From: Chloroflexota bacterium | GTDB lineage: Bacteria; Chloroflexota; Anaerolineae; Anaerolineales; UBA4823 | Length of the DNA stretch: 49,790 nt | Reading direction: 5' to 3' | Assembly (NCBI GenBank): GCA_020349245.1 | Contig: CP070764.1 | Coordinates: 3,829,557-3,879,346 of the forward strand | The notes under the pieces: model-generated | Database searches by the model: none | Told to the model about the DNA's origin: nothing | What the model saw: only the letters and a program-made list of their open reading frames with translations | In this document: piece by piece, positions 34,449 through 44,246 of the stretch | How the letters are laid out: the number at the start of each line of letters is the position of its first letter | Position numbering within the stretch: position 1 is the stretch's first letter | Position numbers and translations under genes: made by a program

Positions 34449-34841
34449 ATGGAAAAGAAATCTATTCAACTCCCTGCAATGTTTGCTGATCACCACGTCG
34501 TCGAAGTGAGACGAATACTCCTGGAATTACCTGGGGTAAAAGACGTTTACGCCAGCAGTGCATTCCAGGTAGCTGAGGTCACATATGATCCGGAGCTGAT
34601 AGACGAAAACGCTATCACCGAGCAGCTAGGAGCCGCAGGATATCTGGGTGAATTATCCGTGGACATGGAAGCCGGAGTGTCAGCGACATCAAGAAATGGT
34701 GATGGAGTTTTCTTCCGGCACACAGAAGTTTACAAGAATGCCAAAGACACGATAGGATTTGCACAAAATGTAAGCTACGTTGGGCGTCCTCTCTGGCCCT
34801 GTCCAGGGATGGGTGTGATCAATCAAATGGAGGAGGAGTAA
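34449..34841 (+). CDS. HMA-fold-like small protein of the CODH operon
   Basis: A 130-residue protein, first gene of the operon, six bases before cooS. Residues 1-70 look like a heavy-metal-associated ferredoxin fold (HVVEVRRILLELPGVKDVYA, then VAEVTYDPELIDENAITEQL). The CxxC metal loop is absent; the equivalent loop reads LPAMFADHH. The C-terminal 60 residues are unlike HMA proteins and end with WPCPGMGV, holding the only cysteine. It could chaperone nickel or bind a CODH/ACS subunit; function is unknown. The frame opens earlier at 34389, but ATG 34449 has GAAGGG upstream. Confidence 0.75.
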   Translation: MEKKSIQLPAMFADHHVVEVRRILLELPGVKDVYASSAFQVAEVTYDPELIDENAITEQLGAAGYLGELSVDMEAGVSATSRNGDGVFFRHTEVYKNAKDTIGFAQNVSYVGRPLWPCPGMGVINQMEEE

Positions 34842-34847
34842 TAGACA

Positions 34848-36863
34848 ATGCCCAAGAAGAAACGAACGGTAGAAGAACAAACCATCGATCCTGCAGCACA
34901 GGAGATGCTGATTCGGGCGGAGGAGTTAGGCCTCAGCACCGCCTTCAGCAGGGCAGATGATTTATCCCCCTGTAATATTGGTAGTACTGGAATGTGCTGC
35001 AAATTATGCGGTATGGGTCCCTGCCGGTTGACGAAAGATGGTCAAACCGGCATATGTGGTGCAACCATCGACACGATCCAAGCCCGCAACCTGATCCGGG
35101 CTATCGCTGCCGGTGGTGCTGCCCACTCTGACCACGGACGGGACATGGCATTTACCCTGAAAGCTGTCGCCAATGGTGAGGCCGAAGGCTATTCTATTAA
35201 AGATGTCGCCAAGCTTCGTACAGTTGCGGCTCGATATGATATCCCCATTGAAGGACGCGCGCCGGAAGAGATCGCGAACGATTTGGCTGACTTATATATT
35301 TCTCAATTCGGACAGCAGAAAGGAGAAATCGCCCCCATTATCCGAGCTCCCAAGAAACGGCAGGAGCTGTGGAAAGAACAGGGTGTGGTCCCGCGCGGTA
35401 TTGACCGCGAGGTCGTTGAAGCTCTCCACCGCACACATATCGGTGACGACCAGGATCCAGAACATATCCTCAATCATGCTATCCGTACGTCTCTGGCAGA
35501 TGGTTGGGGTGGCAGCATGATCGCCACTGATGCCGCGGATATCCTCTTCGGTACCCCGGCCCCCTTGCTCGGACAGGCGAACCTAGGAGTTCTGAAGGAT
35601 GACATGGTAAATGTGGTCGTCCATGGTCACGAGCCAACTTTAAGCGAGATGATCGTTGCCGCCTCTCAGGATCCAGAGATAATCGAATATGCCAAGGCAG
35701 CAGGTGCACAAGGCATCAGCCTATCAGGGATTTGTTGCACGGCAAACGAGATACTCATGCGGCAGGGCATTCCTGCCGCGGGAAACTTCCTGCATCAGGA
35801 ATTAGCTATCCTCACCGGTGCGGTTGAGGCGATGGTGGTTGACGTGCAATGCATCATGCAAGCGCTGGTAGACTTGGCCAGCAATTTCCATACCAAAATT
35901 ATCACCACCTCCCCCAAGGTGAAGATCAAAGGCAGTACACACATCGAATTCAACGAGCATCAAGCACTCACCATCGCGAAGGAAATTCTGCGGGAGGCTA
36001 TCGATAATTACCAGAATCGCGGCACAACCCATATCCCCCAGATCAAAGAAGATCTGATCCCTGGCTTTTCTCATGAATACATTAACTATATGTTGGGCGG
36101 TTCATATCGGGCTTCCTTCCGACCGCTAAATGACGCCATCATGAGCGGAAGAATTCGTGGTGTCGCGGCAGTCGTAGGCTGCAACAATCCCCGCAGTTCA
36201 CAAGATTACCTGCATACAAAAGTCACCAAAGAACTGCTCCAGCAGGATGTTCTGGTCGTTGAAACAGGTTGTGGAGCGATCGCCAGTGCGAAGCTCGGCT
36301 TGCTTCTTGGAAAAGCGGGACTCGAGCAAGTTGGTCCAGGTCTGCGTGAAGTGTGTGAGGCGATCGGAATTCCTCCAGTACTGCACATGGGTTCCTGTGT
36401 TGACAACACCCGCATCCTGACCGTATTGACGCAAATGGTCGAAGAAGGTGGATTGGGAGATGATATCGATCAAATCCCGGCTGTCGGTTTGGCGCCAGAA
36501 TGGATGAGTGAGAAAGCACTGGCTATCGGTACCTACTGTGTCGCCTCTGGAGCGTATGTCATTTTTGGCGGGTCGTCACCAGTCAGCGGAATGCCCGACC
36601 GGGTTGCAGATAGCGACATCATTTCACACTATATCAGCGAAGGATGGGAGAAAATCTACGGTGGAAAATTAGAATTTATCGCCGATCCTGACGAGATGAT
36701 CGCCAAAACCCTTGAACATATTGACAAAAAGCGCGCTGCCCTGGGATTACCGGTTTACGATCCTGACCGATTTGGAGAAAGTGGTGACACACGCATGCTC
36801 GAGATTGAGCAAATGCCATTCGAAGAGCGTGTCTCAGCAATTTACGGCGTTGCCGCCGATTAA
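34848..36863 (+). CDS. cooS: Anaerobic Ni-Fe carbon monoxide dehydrogenase catalytic subunit
   Basis: This 671-residue enzyme interconverts CO and CO2 on a Ni-4Fe-4S C-cluster. The N-terminal cysteines fit the D-cluster (Cys42, Cys50) and the B-cluster (Cys51, Cys54, Cys59, Cys70, in MCCKLCGMGPCRL and GICG). Later motifs for the C-cluster include GICCTANEILMRQG, VGCNNPR, ETGCGAI and MGSCVDNTR. Followed by acsB, it should be the CODH half of the CODH/ACS complex (AcsA role). A clear ribosome binding site (GGAGGAG) precedes the ATG. Confidence 0.96.
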   Translation: MPKKKRTVEEQTIDPAAQEMLIRAEELGLSTAFSRADDLSPCNIGSTGMCCKLCGMGPCRLTKDGQTGICGATIDTIQARNLIRAIAAGGAAHSDHGRDMAFTLKAVANGEAEGYSIKDVAKLRTVAARYDIPIEGRAPEEIANDLADLYISQFGQQKGEIAPIIRAPKKRQELWKEQGVVPRGIDREVVEALHRTHIGDDQDPEHILNHAIRTSLADGWGGSMIATDAADILFGTPAPLLGQANLGVLKDDMVNVVVHGHEPTLSEMIVAASQDPEIIEYAKAAGAQGISLSGICCTANEILMRQGIPAAGNFLHQELAILTGAVEAMVVDVQCIMQALVDLASNFHTKIITTSPKVKIKGSTHIEFNEHQALTIAKEILREAIDNYQNRGTTHIPQIKEDLIPGFSHEYINYMLGGSYRASFRPLNDAIMSGRIRGVAAVVGCNNPRSSQDYLHTKVTKELLQQDVLVVETGCGAIASAKLGLLLGKAGLEQVGPGLREVCEAIGIPPVLHMGSCVDNTRILTVLTQMVEEGGLGDDIDQIPAVGLAPEWMSEKALAIGTYCVASGAYVIFGGSSPVSGMPDRVADSDIISHYISEGWEKIYGGKLEFIADPDEMIAKTLEHIDKKRAALGLPVYDPDRFGESGDTRMLEIEQMPFEERVSAIYGVAAD

Positions 36864-36878
36864 ATAGGAGGTTCATTC

Positions 36879-39167
36879 ATGTCACGTTACATTGCATCTC
36901 GTGCTATTCGTGGTGCCAACGCCTTGGTTACTGAAGCTGAGCTGATGCTTAAGAAAGCTCTCGCAGAGAAAGGACCCGAAACACCGGTTGCATTCCCAAA
37001 CACAGCCTATTATCTGCCGTTGATCAACGGGATGACCGGGATAGAAGTAGAAAATCTCGGTCAGCTTGAACCAGTTATGAAGCATGCGAAACAGCTTTTA
37101 CACCCCGTACCATCGAAAAACAATTGGACCCCTTATCTGGGTGAGACATTAGACAGTGGTATGGCTACCCTCATCGCTGCAGAAACGATTGAAGCGATTC
37201 GTTTCGTCTATGATCTGCAACCTGAACCCATGCCAGGATTCTCCCTGGCAGGTGGAACAGCTTTCACGAGCCCTGATAACGGAGGTGGTGGTAACGGCAC
37301 TGACGGACACTTGAACGGTCCCATCGATGACATCCAGCTGCGTTCATGGGGTATCCAGCTGGTGGACGGGCGCATGCCTGGTTTCGCCGCTATCGTCGGC
37401 GCAGCCAAGTCAAATGAAGTTGCGGTAAAGCTAGTCCGCGAATTACAGCGGCGAAATATTCTCACCTTCCTTTCTGGAAATGTCAACGGGCGCAGCATTA
37501 TCCACCAGTTGATCGAAGAAGGTGTTGAACTGGGCTACGATACCTACACGGTACCCTTCGGCACGGATACCCTGAGCGCAATTTACGCCCTCGGATTTGC
37601 AGTCCGATCCGCCCTGACCTTCGGTGGTTTGAAAGGCGGCATGGCACGCGATATCCTGCTCTACAACAAGAACCGGGTATTTGCCTTTGTGCTTGCTCTG
37701 GGTGAGGTGGATGATCTCAAATACGCCGCTGCTGCTGGCGCGATTAATTTCGGATTTCCTGTGATTGCCGATACTGTGATCCCAGAGATCCTGCCCACAG
37801 GCGTGACCACCTACGAACACGTGGTCAGCATGCCCTTCAACGAAATTGAGGCCAAAGACGATCTGGAACGCGCCGAACGTTTGGTCCAGAAATGCATCGA
37901 AATCCGAGGTGTCAAGGTCAAGGTTGCTGATGTGCCTGTCCCGGTTCCATACGGATCAGCCTTCGAAGGCGAAGTAGTTCGCAAGGCAGATATGCGCATT
38001 GAATTTGGTGGTAAGTACTCGCGATGTTTCGAATATCTCCACATGGTCCCACTAGAAGATATTGTCGACGGGAACGTTCAAGTGATCGGACCAACCTTTG
38101 ACGAGATTCCTGAACAGGGCAGCATGGATGTTGGCATCGTGGTTAAAGTAGCTGGTCGCCAGATGCAGGAGGATTTTGAACCAGTCCTGGAGCGCCAGAT
38201 CCACTACTTCATAAACGGTGCCTCGGGTATCCAGCACATCGGGCAGAGAGATATCGCCTGGATCCGTATCTCCACTGGGGCAGCGGATAAAGGTTTCAAT
38301 TTAGAACACTTTGGTAAGATACTCCATGCGCGTTACCATTCAGATTTTGGCGCAATCGTGGACAAGGTTGAAGTTACGATTTTCACTGAACCAGACCAGA
38401 TCCAGGCCTGGTTGGAGAAAGCCCGCCAAGCTTACGATTTCCGCAACAAGCGCTTGGCAGACCTGACAGATAGTTCAGTGGATGAATTCTATTCCTGCAC
38501 ACTCTGTCAATCATTCGCTCCAAATCATGTCTGTGTGGTCAGTCCAGAAAGACTGGGCCTGTGCGGCGCGTACAACTGGCTGGACTGCAAAGCATCTTTC
38601 AGCATCAATCCAACAGGGCCAAACCAGCCGATCAAGCTCGGAAAATTGGTCGACGGTGACAAGGGTTACTGGACCGGCACGAACGATTACGCCAAAGTTG
38701 GTTCTCATGGTGTTGTAGAAGAAGTTGCCATGTACTCAATCATGGAAAACCCCATGACAGCCTGTGGATGTTTTGAATGTATCGTCATGCTGATTCCTGA
38801 GTCCAATGGTGTCATGGTTGTCAGCCGGGAGGATACGAGCATGACCCCCGCAGGGATGACTTTCAGCACGCTGGCCGGTATTGCGGGTGGTGGTCTGCAA
38901 ACCCCCGGGGTCATGGGTGTTGGAAAGTTTTATTTGATCAGCCCGAAATTCATCTCCGCGGATGGTGGCTTCAAACGCGTGGTTTGGATGAGCAGCGTCC
39001 TCAAAGAGACGATGGCCGATGAACTGCGCGCCGTAGCTGAACGTGAAGGCGATCCGGACCTGATCACCAAGATCGCAGACGAGCGTAACGCTACCTCTGT
39101 CGACGAGTTACTCGCCTGGATGGAAGAAAATAACCATCCCGCACTCGTCATGGATCCGATATTCTAA
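36879..39167 (+). CDS. acsB: Acetyl-CoA synthase (CO-methylating), bacterial type
   Basis: This 762-residue enzyme joins CO, a methyl group from the corrinoid protein and CoA to acetyl-CoA. The A-cluster is intact: Cys540, Cys543, Cys552 and Cys562 in YSCTLCQSFAPNHVC and LGLCG, then the Ni-binding Cys629-Gly-Cys631 in TACGCFEC. The long N-terminal domain that contacts CODH is present, so this is the bacterial form and not the short archaeal CdhC. A glycine-rich loop (DNGGGGNGTDG, near residue 132) is an addition relative to what I recall of the Moorella enzyme. AGGAGG lies before the ATG. Confidence 0.97.
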   Translation: MSRYIASRAIRGANALVTEAELMLKKALAEKGPETPVAFPNTAYYLPLINGMTGIEVENLGQLEPVMKHAKQLLHPVPSKNNWTPYLGETLDSGMATLIAAETIEAIRFVYDLQPEPMPGFSLAGGTAFTSPDNGGGGNGTDGHLNGPIDDIQLRSWGIQLVDGRMPGFAAIVGAAKSNEVAVKLVRELQRRNILTFLSGNVNGRSIIHQLIEEGVELGYDTYTVPFGTDTLSAIYALGFAVRSALTFGGLKGGMARDILLYNKNRVFAFVLALGEVDDLKYAAAAGAINFGFPVIADTVIPEILPTGVTTYEHVVSMPFNEIEAKDDLERAERLVQKCIEIRGVKVKVADVPVPVPYGSAFEGEVVRKADMRIEFGGKYSRCFEYLHMVPLEDIVDGNVQVIGPTFDEIPEQGSMDVGIVVKVAGRQMQEDFEPVLERQIHYFINGASGIQHIGQRDIAWIRISTGAADKGFNLEHFGKILHARYHSDFGAIVDKVEVTIFTEPDQIQAWLEKARQAYDFRNKRLADLTDSSVDEFYSCTLCQSFAPNHVCVVSPERLGLCGAYNWLDCKASFSINPTGPNQPIKLGKLVDGDKGYWTGTNDYAKVGSHGVVEEVAMYSIMENPMTACGCFECIVMLIPESNGVMVVSREDTSMTPAGMTFSTLAGIAGGGLQTPGVMGVGKFYLISPKFISADGGFKRVVWMSSVLKETMADELRAVAEREGDPDLITKIADERNATSVDELLAWMEENNHPALVMDPIF

Positions 39168-39205
39168 AGGCGAAGTGGATAGGGGATCTGGGATAAGGAC
39201 ACACA

Positions 39206-39775
39206 GTGAGCAAGCCCAGTGACCTTAACCCTTCCCCTCCTCGCCACATGGTCAAGGTTGCCATGCCCGAGGATTCCCTCCCCAATCTTGTGCGCGACTT
39301 GATGACAGTCGGCGTATTGACTTGCACACCCCAAACAACCATCCCAGAATTAGCACAATTACTGCTGGAAAACGATCTGGATCAGATTGTCGTTCTCGAT
39401 GATGGTAGAGCGCTGGGCGTTGTTGGTCAAGAGGAACTGCTCAAAGCATTTGCTGAAGATCAAGACGAGCAGCTCAAAGCTACCGACGTGATGCGTGAGG
39501 GGGTACCCCAAATCCCTCCCGATATTCCCTTGCGAGTAGCAGCTCAACTCATGCGCGACCAGGGAACGCGCACATTTTTTCTCATGCACCATGCGAGTGG
39601 GATTGAGTATCCCGCTGCAGCCATCTCTTATAAACATTATCTCCGCCTCCTGGCAGCAAAAGACCTTGATGAACTCCGCGATTTGGGCATCAAAGCCGAA
39701 CGGACCTTACCATTGGATGAATTTATCCAGAGGCGGGAGGCAACCCGAAAAAAAATCAGCAAACAAGATAGCTGA
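39206..39775 (+). CDS. CBS-domain protein within the acs operon
   Basis: A 189-residue protein with two CBS motifs (about residues 28-85, LVRDLMTVGVLTCTPQTTI and DQIVVLDDGRALGVV; and about 92-145, DVMREGVPQIPPDIPLRVA). CBS pairs bind adenine nucleotides or SAM and gate partner proteins. It lies between acsB and acsD with GTG as start, so it may sense energy state for the pathway. The C-terminus is a charged helix. There is no enzyme domain. Confidence 0.8.
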   Translation: MSKPSDLNPSPPRHMVKVAMPEDSLPNLVRDLMTVGVLTCTPQTTIPELAQLLLENDLDQIVVLDDGRALGVVGQEELLKAFAEDQDEQLKATDVMREGVPQIPPDIPLRVAAQLMRDQGTRTFFLMHHASGIEYPAAAISYKHYLRLLAAKDLDELRDLGIKAERTLPLDEFIQRREATRKKISKQDS

Positions 39776-39839
39776 TCAGGAATTATTTATTTGCCATTTA
39801 AATTGAGGAATTTTCAAATCACCTAAGGAGTATAAACCA

Positions 39840-40814
39840 ATGCCGATCGACATACCCAAAGATACCTGGCCCGGGGAGGTGCTCAGTGTAACCATCGGCG
39901 CGACATCAGCAGATGGTGGCACGCGGGCGCGAACGGTCACAATCGGGGGTGAAAAAACCCTGCCATTTATGCATTTTGAAGCAGAGATGCCAAATCCACC
40001 GGTGATTGCAGCTGAAATCAAAGATCAAAAACCGGACGATTGGTCACCGCTATTGCTGGAAGCCTGGGGGGAGGTGGTAAATGATCCAGGTAGCTGGGCA
40101 AAAGCTGCCGAAGAAACAGGGGTTGATTTAATCCAGCTTTCACTTAGTGCAACCAGCCCCTCTGGAGAACCGCCCACAGCTGAGTCTGCGGTCGCCACGG
40201 TGAAATCCGTCCTTGGAGCCAGCGGTTTGCCTTTACTCGTCTACGGACCCGGCCAGGCAGAACTGGATAACGAATTATTGGTTCCGATCGCAGAAGCCAC
40301 CAAAGGCGAACGTTTGGTGCTCGGGATTTGCGAGGACAAAAACTACCGCACCATCGTCGCTACCGCCATGGCGAACGATCATCTGGTCACCGCAAGGACA
40401 CCCATGGATGTCAACCTCGCCAAACAGCTCAACATTCTGATCAGCGATATGGATTTCCCCATGGATAGAGTCCTGATGGATCCGACCACGGGTGCTCTGG
40501 GGTACGGGATCGAATATGGCTACTCTGCCATGGAGCGTTTGCGTTTGGCTGCCCTCCAGGGAGATAAGATGACCCAACTTCCGATGATCGTCACTCCGGG
40601 TTTTGAAGCTTGGAAAACGAAGGAAGCCAAGGTCGGTGAAGGTGTCCCTGATTCCTGGGGCGATTGGGAAGCGCGGAGCATCAACTGGGAAACACTGACT
40701 GCTATCACGCTGCTCGAATCAGGAGCAGACATTCTCGTCCTGCGGCACCCAGAAAGCATCAAAAGGGTCAAAATGGCTATCGAACACCTGATGGTCCTTC
40801 CTGAATCTGCATGA
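39840..40814 (+). CDS. acsD: Corrinoid/Fe-S protein small subunit
   Basis: A 324-residue TIM-barrel subunit that, with AcsC, holds the cobamide carrying the methyl group between AcsE and AcsB. Matches are the N-terminal EVLSVTIGATSADGGTRA, then VTIGGEKTLPFMHFE, DLIQLSLSATSPSGE and LMDPTTGALGYGIEYGYS. AGGAG is placed before the ATG. Length is normal. It lies directly upstream of acsC with an 87-base gap. Confidence 0.95.
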   Translation: MPIDIPKDTWPGEVLSVTIGATSADGGTRARTVTIGGEKTLPFMHFEAEMPNPPVIAAEIKDQKPDDWSPLLLEAWGEVVNDPGSWAKAAEETGVDLIQLSLSATSPSGEPPTAESAVATVKSVLGASGLPLLVYGPGQAELDNELLVPIAEATKGERLVLGICEDKNYRTIVATAMANDHLVTARTPMDVNLAKQLNILISDMDFPMDRVLMDPTTGALGYGIEYGYSAMERLRLAALQGDKMTQLPMIVTPGFEAWKTKEAKVGEGVPDSWGDWEARSINWETLTAITLLESGADILVLRHPESIKRVKMAIEHLMVLPESA

Positions 40815-40901
40815 GAATTGTAAGGTGCATAGCTCAATTTACCTTCATAAAAGATATATCATTGAATCAAGATAATCAACAGACATTTTGGAGAGGCGAA
40901 C

Positions 40902-42242
40902 ATGGCCTTAACTGGAATACAGATCTATAAACTACTCCCACAAACAAATTGTAAGGAATGTGGATTTCCTACCTGCTTGGCTTTCGCCATGAAACTGGCC
41001 GCTAAACAAGTTGAATTGGCAGATTGCCCCTATGTCACCGAAGAATCAAAAGCTCAGCTAGCCGAATCTGCTGCACCGCCAATTCGCTTGGTGAGTCTAA
41101 AATCCGATGGCTATGAAACCAAGGCAGGAAACGAAGTTGTTCTTTTCCGCCATGAAAAAACCTTCTATCACATGCCTGGGATCTTCGTCAGGGTTATGGA
41201 TAGCGATCCGGTTGATGAAATCAAGAACAAGGTCCGTCTGGCTGATGGATATAAAGTGAACTATGTAGGTATGGACCTGTCCATCGATGGATTTGCTGTG
41301 GCTTCTGTCTCTGGGGATGGCACAGCTTTCGCAAAGGCGGTTGCTGCGGTTCGCGAAGTCAGCCAGCGACCGCTGGTCCTTCAAAGCCGTGATCCTGAAA
41401 TCATGAGAAGCGGATTGGATGTCCTTGAAGGAGAACAACCGTTATTATATGGTGCAGATGCCAACAACTGGGAATCCTTGGCTGAGCTTGCCAAGGACAA
41501 CAAGGCTGCCCTGGGCGTGATTGGCTCAACCCTGGAGGATATCGCTGATTTAACCGAAAAAATTACCGCCAAGGGAGTTGCTGATCTGGTGGTTGATCCA
41601 GGCGGGCGCACTTTCAGCCCGGCATTAACTCTCGGGACCCAAATTCGGCGGCTCTCTTTGAAGAAAAACTTCCGCCCATTAGGGTACCCGATCATCGCCT
41701 TCCCCGGTGATTCTGGTGACACCGGGTTGGAATCCATGCTGGCTGCCCAAGCGATTGCTAAATATGCTGGATTTATTATTGTTGATACATTCAGCCCGGC
41801 ATTCATCTATCCCCTGCTGGTATTACGCCAGAATATATATACCGATCCTCAGAAGCCTATCCAGGTTCAGCCAGGTCTGTACGAAATTAACAACCCGAAA
41901 CCTGAAGCTCCACTGCTGGTCACCACAAATTTCAGCATCACCTACTTCAGCGTCGCCAACGAAGTAGAGGGGGCTGGACTCCCGGCCTGGCTTCTGGTTA
42001 CTGACGCTGAGGGGATGAGCGTATTGACTGCCTGGGCGGCAGGAAAATTCGACGCGGAGAGAATTGCCAAAGCTGTTAAAGAATTCAACGTTGTGGACAA
42101 GATCAGCACGAAACAAATCGTATTACCTGGACATGTTGCCGTTCTTTCCGGTGAATTAGAAGAGGAACTGCCTGGATGGCAGATCCGGGTAGGACCTCGT
42201 GAAGCCGTTGATATCCCAGCTTTTATGAAACAGGTCTTATAG
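40902..42242 (+). CDS. acsC: Corrinoid/Fe-S protein large subunit
   Basis: A 446-residue subunit. The N-terminal 4Fe-4S domain has Cys17, Cys20, Cys25 and Cys42 (NCKECGFPTC, then ADCP) and reduces the cobalt. The middle TIM barrel and C-terminal cobalamin-binding domain follow (PLLVTTNFSITYFSVANEVE near residue 340). It accepts methyl from AcsE and donates to AcsB. A GGAGAGG ribosome binding site precedes the ATG. Confidence 0.95.
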   Translation: MALTGIQIYKLLPQTNCKECGFPTCLAFAMKLAAKQVELADCPYVTEESKAQLAESAAPPIRLVSLKSDGYETKAGNEVVLFRHEKTFYHMPGIFVRVMDSDPVDEIKNKVRLADGYKVNYVGMDLSIDGFAVASVSGDGTAFAKAVAAVREVSQRPLVLQSRDPEIMRSGLDVLEGEQPLLYGADANNWESLAELAKDNKAALGVIGSTLEDIADLTEKITAKGVADLVVDPGGRTFSPALTLGTQIRRLSLKKNFRPLGYPIIAFPGDSGDTGLESMLAAQAIAKYAGFIIVDTFSPAFIYPLLVLRQNIYTDPQKPIQVQPGLYEINNPKPEAPLLVTTNFSITYFSVANEVEGAGLPAWLLVTDAEGMSVLTAWAAGKFDAERIAKAVKEFNVVDKISTKQIVLPGHVAVLSGELEEELPGWQIRVGPREAVDIPAFMKQVL

Positions 42243-42280
42243 GACAACATTCGAGATAGGCAACCAGGTCGGTTTATGTA

Positions 42281-44218
42281 ATGGCTAAACATTCTGTCTC
42301 TTTTGACAAAGTAAAACTAAAAGTAGAGGTCAATACCGGGACACTGCTCTCTGAAGCAGCTCAGCTAGCGGGACTCGAGCTCAACCAACCTTGCGGCGGA
42401 CAGGGAAGATGCGGGCGGTGTGCTGTGCGGATTACCGGGGGAGCCATCCGTAGCCGGAGCACTATTCGCTTATCTGAGGAAGACCGTAAAGAAGGTTATG
42501 CCCTTGCCTGCCAATCAGTTGTTGAAGCTGATGTTCATGTTGAAATTCCACCCCAGGAGAAAATTGAACGACTATTAACCAGCGATCGTAGCGTGGCAGA
42601 GATCACCGTACCGTCTGGTTATGATGCCTCCCTCGACCAATCCATCCAGGCCATCCCCTTATCACTCAACCCGCCGGACATGAGCGACCAGACAGATGAC
42701 TGGGGTCGATTAACCACCGGTTTACGCAAACAGGCAGGCATTGAAAACGTGCAGATCTCTCTTAGCCTGCTTCAGCGGATTGCTGGTATTTTGCGAGCTG
42801 CGAATTGGGAGGTGACTGCCATCCTGGATATGCAAACCTGGGAGAAACCTCAAGACAATCCGCGCTTGATTGATTTACTACCGGGAAAGGAGCTGATCCC
42901 ACCTCCGCTTTGGGCTGCAGCAATCGATATCGGCACGACCACAGTCACAGTTTGGTTGGTGGATTTGATCACCGGAAAAGTTGAAGCGCAAACTGCCCAG
43001 TACAACCAGCAGATCAGCCGGGGAGAGGATGTGGTCTCACGGATCATCTATGCCGGCAAGGATGGTGGGGGTGAGAACCTCCGCCAGCTGGTGCTTGCAA
43101 CGATCAATGAGCTGCTTGAGACAGCCTGTAAGCGGATCAAATCTGATCCGCCCCTGGTGCCAGAAAATATCCTCAAGGCAACCGTGGTTGGGAACAGCAC
43201 CATGATGCACTTGGTGCTTGGAATTCCCCCTGAGAATATCCGCATGATGCCATTTATCACCACAGTTAACCAGATGCCGCTGCTCACCGCCCAGGAGATC
43301 GGTATCAATATTCACCCAGATGGAACTGTCGATTGCCTTCCCGGGGTGGCCAGCTACGTAGGAGCAGACATCACTGCGGGTGTGTTGTCATCGGGTATTA
43401 ACGAAGCCGAACCGGTCACCTTGTTCATGGACGTGGGTACCAATGGGGAGATCGTGTTGGGTTCCCGGGAATGGCTGGTGACCTGTGCCTGCTCTGCTGG
43501 ACCAGCGTTTGAAGGCGCTGGGGTGGGAGATGGAATGCGGGCCACCAAAGGCGCTATCGAAGACATCTGGATCAATGAATCGAACCTAGAGCCCACTTTC
43601 CGGGTAATTGGGGAGATTAAGCCTCGCGGTATTTGCGGTAGTGGTCTGATTGCACTCTTAGCCGAAATGTTCCTCACAGGGGTAATTGACAAGGCTGGAA
43701 ATATCAACACGAACCTGCAAACCCCCCGCATCCGGGAGGGCGAACATGGCTGGGAATATGTGATCTGTTTTGCAGAGAACACTGGCGACGGCGAGGACAT
43801 TGTGATCACCCATGTTGATGTTGATAACCTGCTACGCGCCAAGGCTGCTATCTATGCCGGCATGACTGTCCTAGCTGAGAGCGTCGGCATTCCCCTAGAT
43901 TGGATCGAACAAGTATTAATTGGAGGTTCGTTTGGTAAATATATCAACGTAGAAAAAGCTATCGAAATCGGCCTGCTCCCTGATTTACCATGGGAAAGAT
44001 TCCAATTCCTGGGAAATACCGCGGTCCGCGGTGCTTACTTGGCACTATTGGATCGCAATGCCCGTGAACAAGTTAAAGAAATCGCATCCAGGATGACCTA
44101 TATCGAATTATCTGCGGATAACAAGTTTTATGATGCATTCATGTCTGCGCTGTTTCTTCCACATACTGACCTGTCCCATTTTCCATCGGTCGAAGCAGCA
44201 ATGACGAACAAACAATAA
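42281..44218 (+). CDS. acsV: Reductive activator of the corrinoid/Fe-S protein (RACo)
   Basis: A 645-residue ATP-dependent protein that restores cobalt(II) to active cobalt(I). The N-terminal 2Fe-2S domain has Cys38, Cys44, Cys47 and Cys77 (NQPCGGQGRCGRCAV, ALACQ). A linker follows, then an ASKHA ATPase domain (AAIDIGTTTVTVWLVDL, VVGNSTMMHLVLG, FMDVGTNGEIVLG and GGSFGKYINVEKA). The match to RACo is in domain order and length. It sits between acsC and acsE as expected. Confidence 0.92.
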   Translation: MAKHSVSFDKVKLKVEVNTGTLLSEAAQLAGLELNQPCGGQGRCGRCAVRITGGAIRSRSTIRLSEEDRKEGYALACQSVVEADVHVEIPPQEKIERLLTSDRSVAEITVPSGYDASLDQSIQAIPLSLNPPDMSDQTDDWGRLTTGLRKQAGIENVQISLSLLQRIAGILRAANWEVTAILDMQTWEKPQDNPRLIDLLPGKELIPPPLWAAAIDIGTTTVTVWLVDLITGKVEAQTAQYNQQISRGEDVVSRIIYAGKDGGGENLRQLVLATINELLETACKRIKSDPPLVPENILKATVVGNSTMMHLVLGIPPENIRMMPFITTVNQMPLLTAQEIGINIHPDGTVDCLPGVASYVGADITAGVLSSGINEAEPVTLFMDVGTNGEIVLGSREWLVTCACSAGPAFEGAGVGDGMRATKGAIEDIWINESNLEPTFRVIGEIKPRGICGSGLIALLAEMFLTGVIDKAGNINTNLQTPRIREGEHGWEYVICFAENTGDGEDIVITHVDVDNLLRAKAAIYAGMTVLAESVGIPLDWIEQVLIGGSFGKYINVEKAIEIGLLPDLPWERFQFLGNTAVRGAYLALLDRNAREQVKEIASRMTYIELSADNKFYDAFMSALFLPHTDLSHFPSVEAAMTNKQ

Positions 44219-44246
44219 GTGAAAGGATTCATGAGGGAGGGCACCT

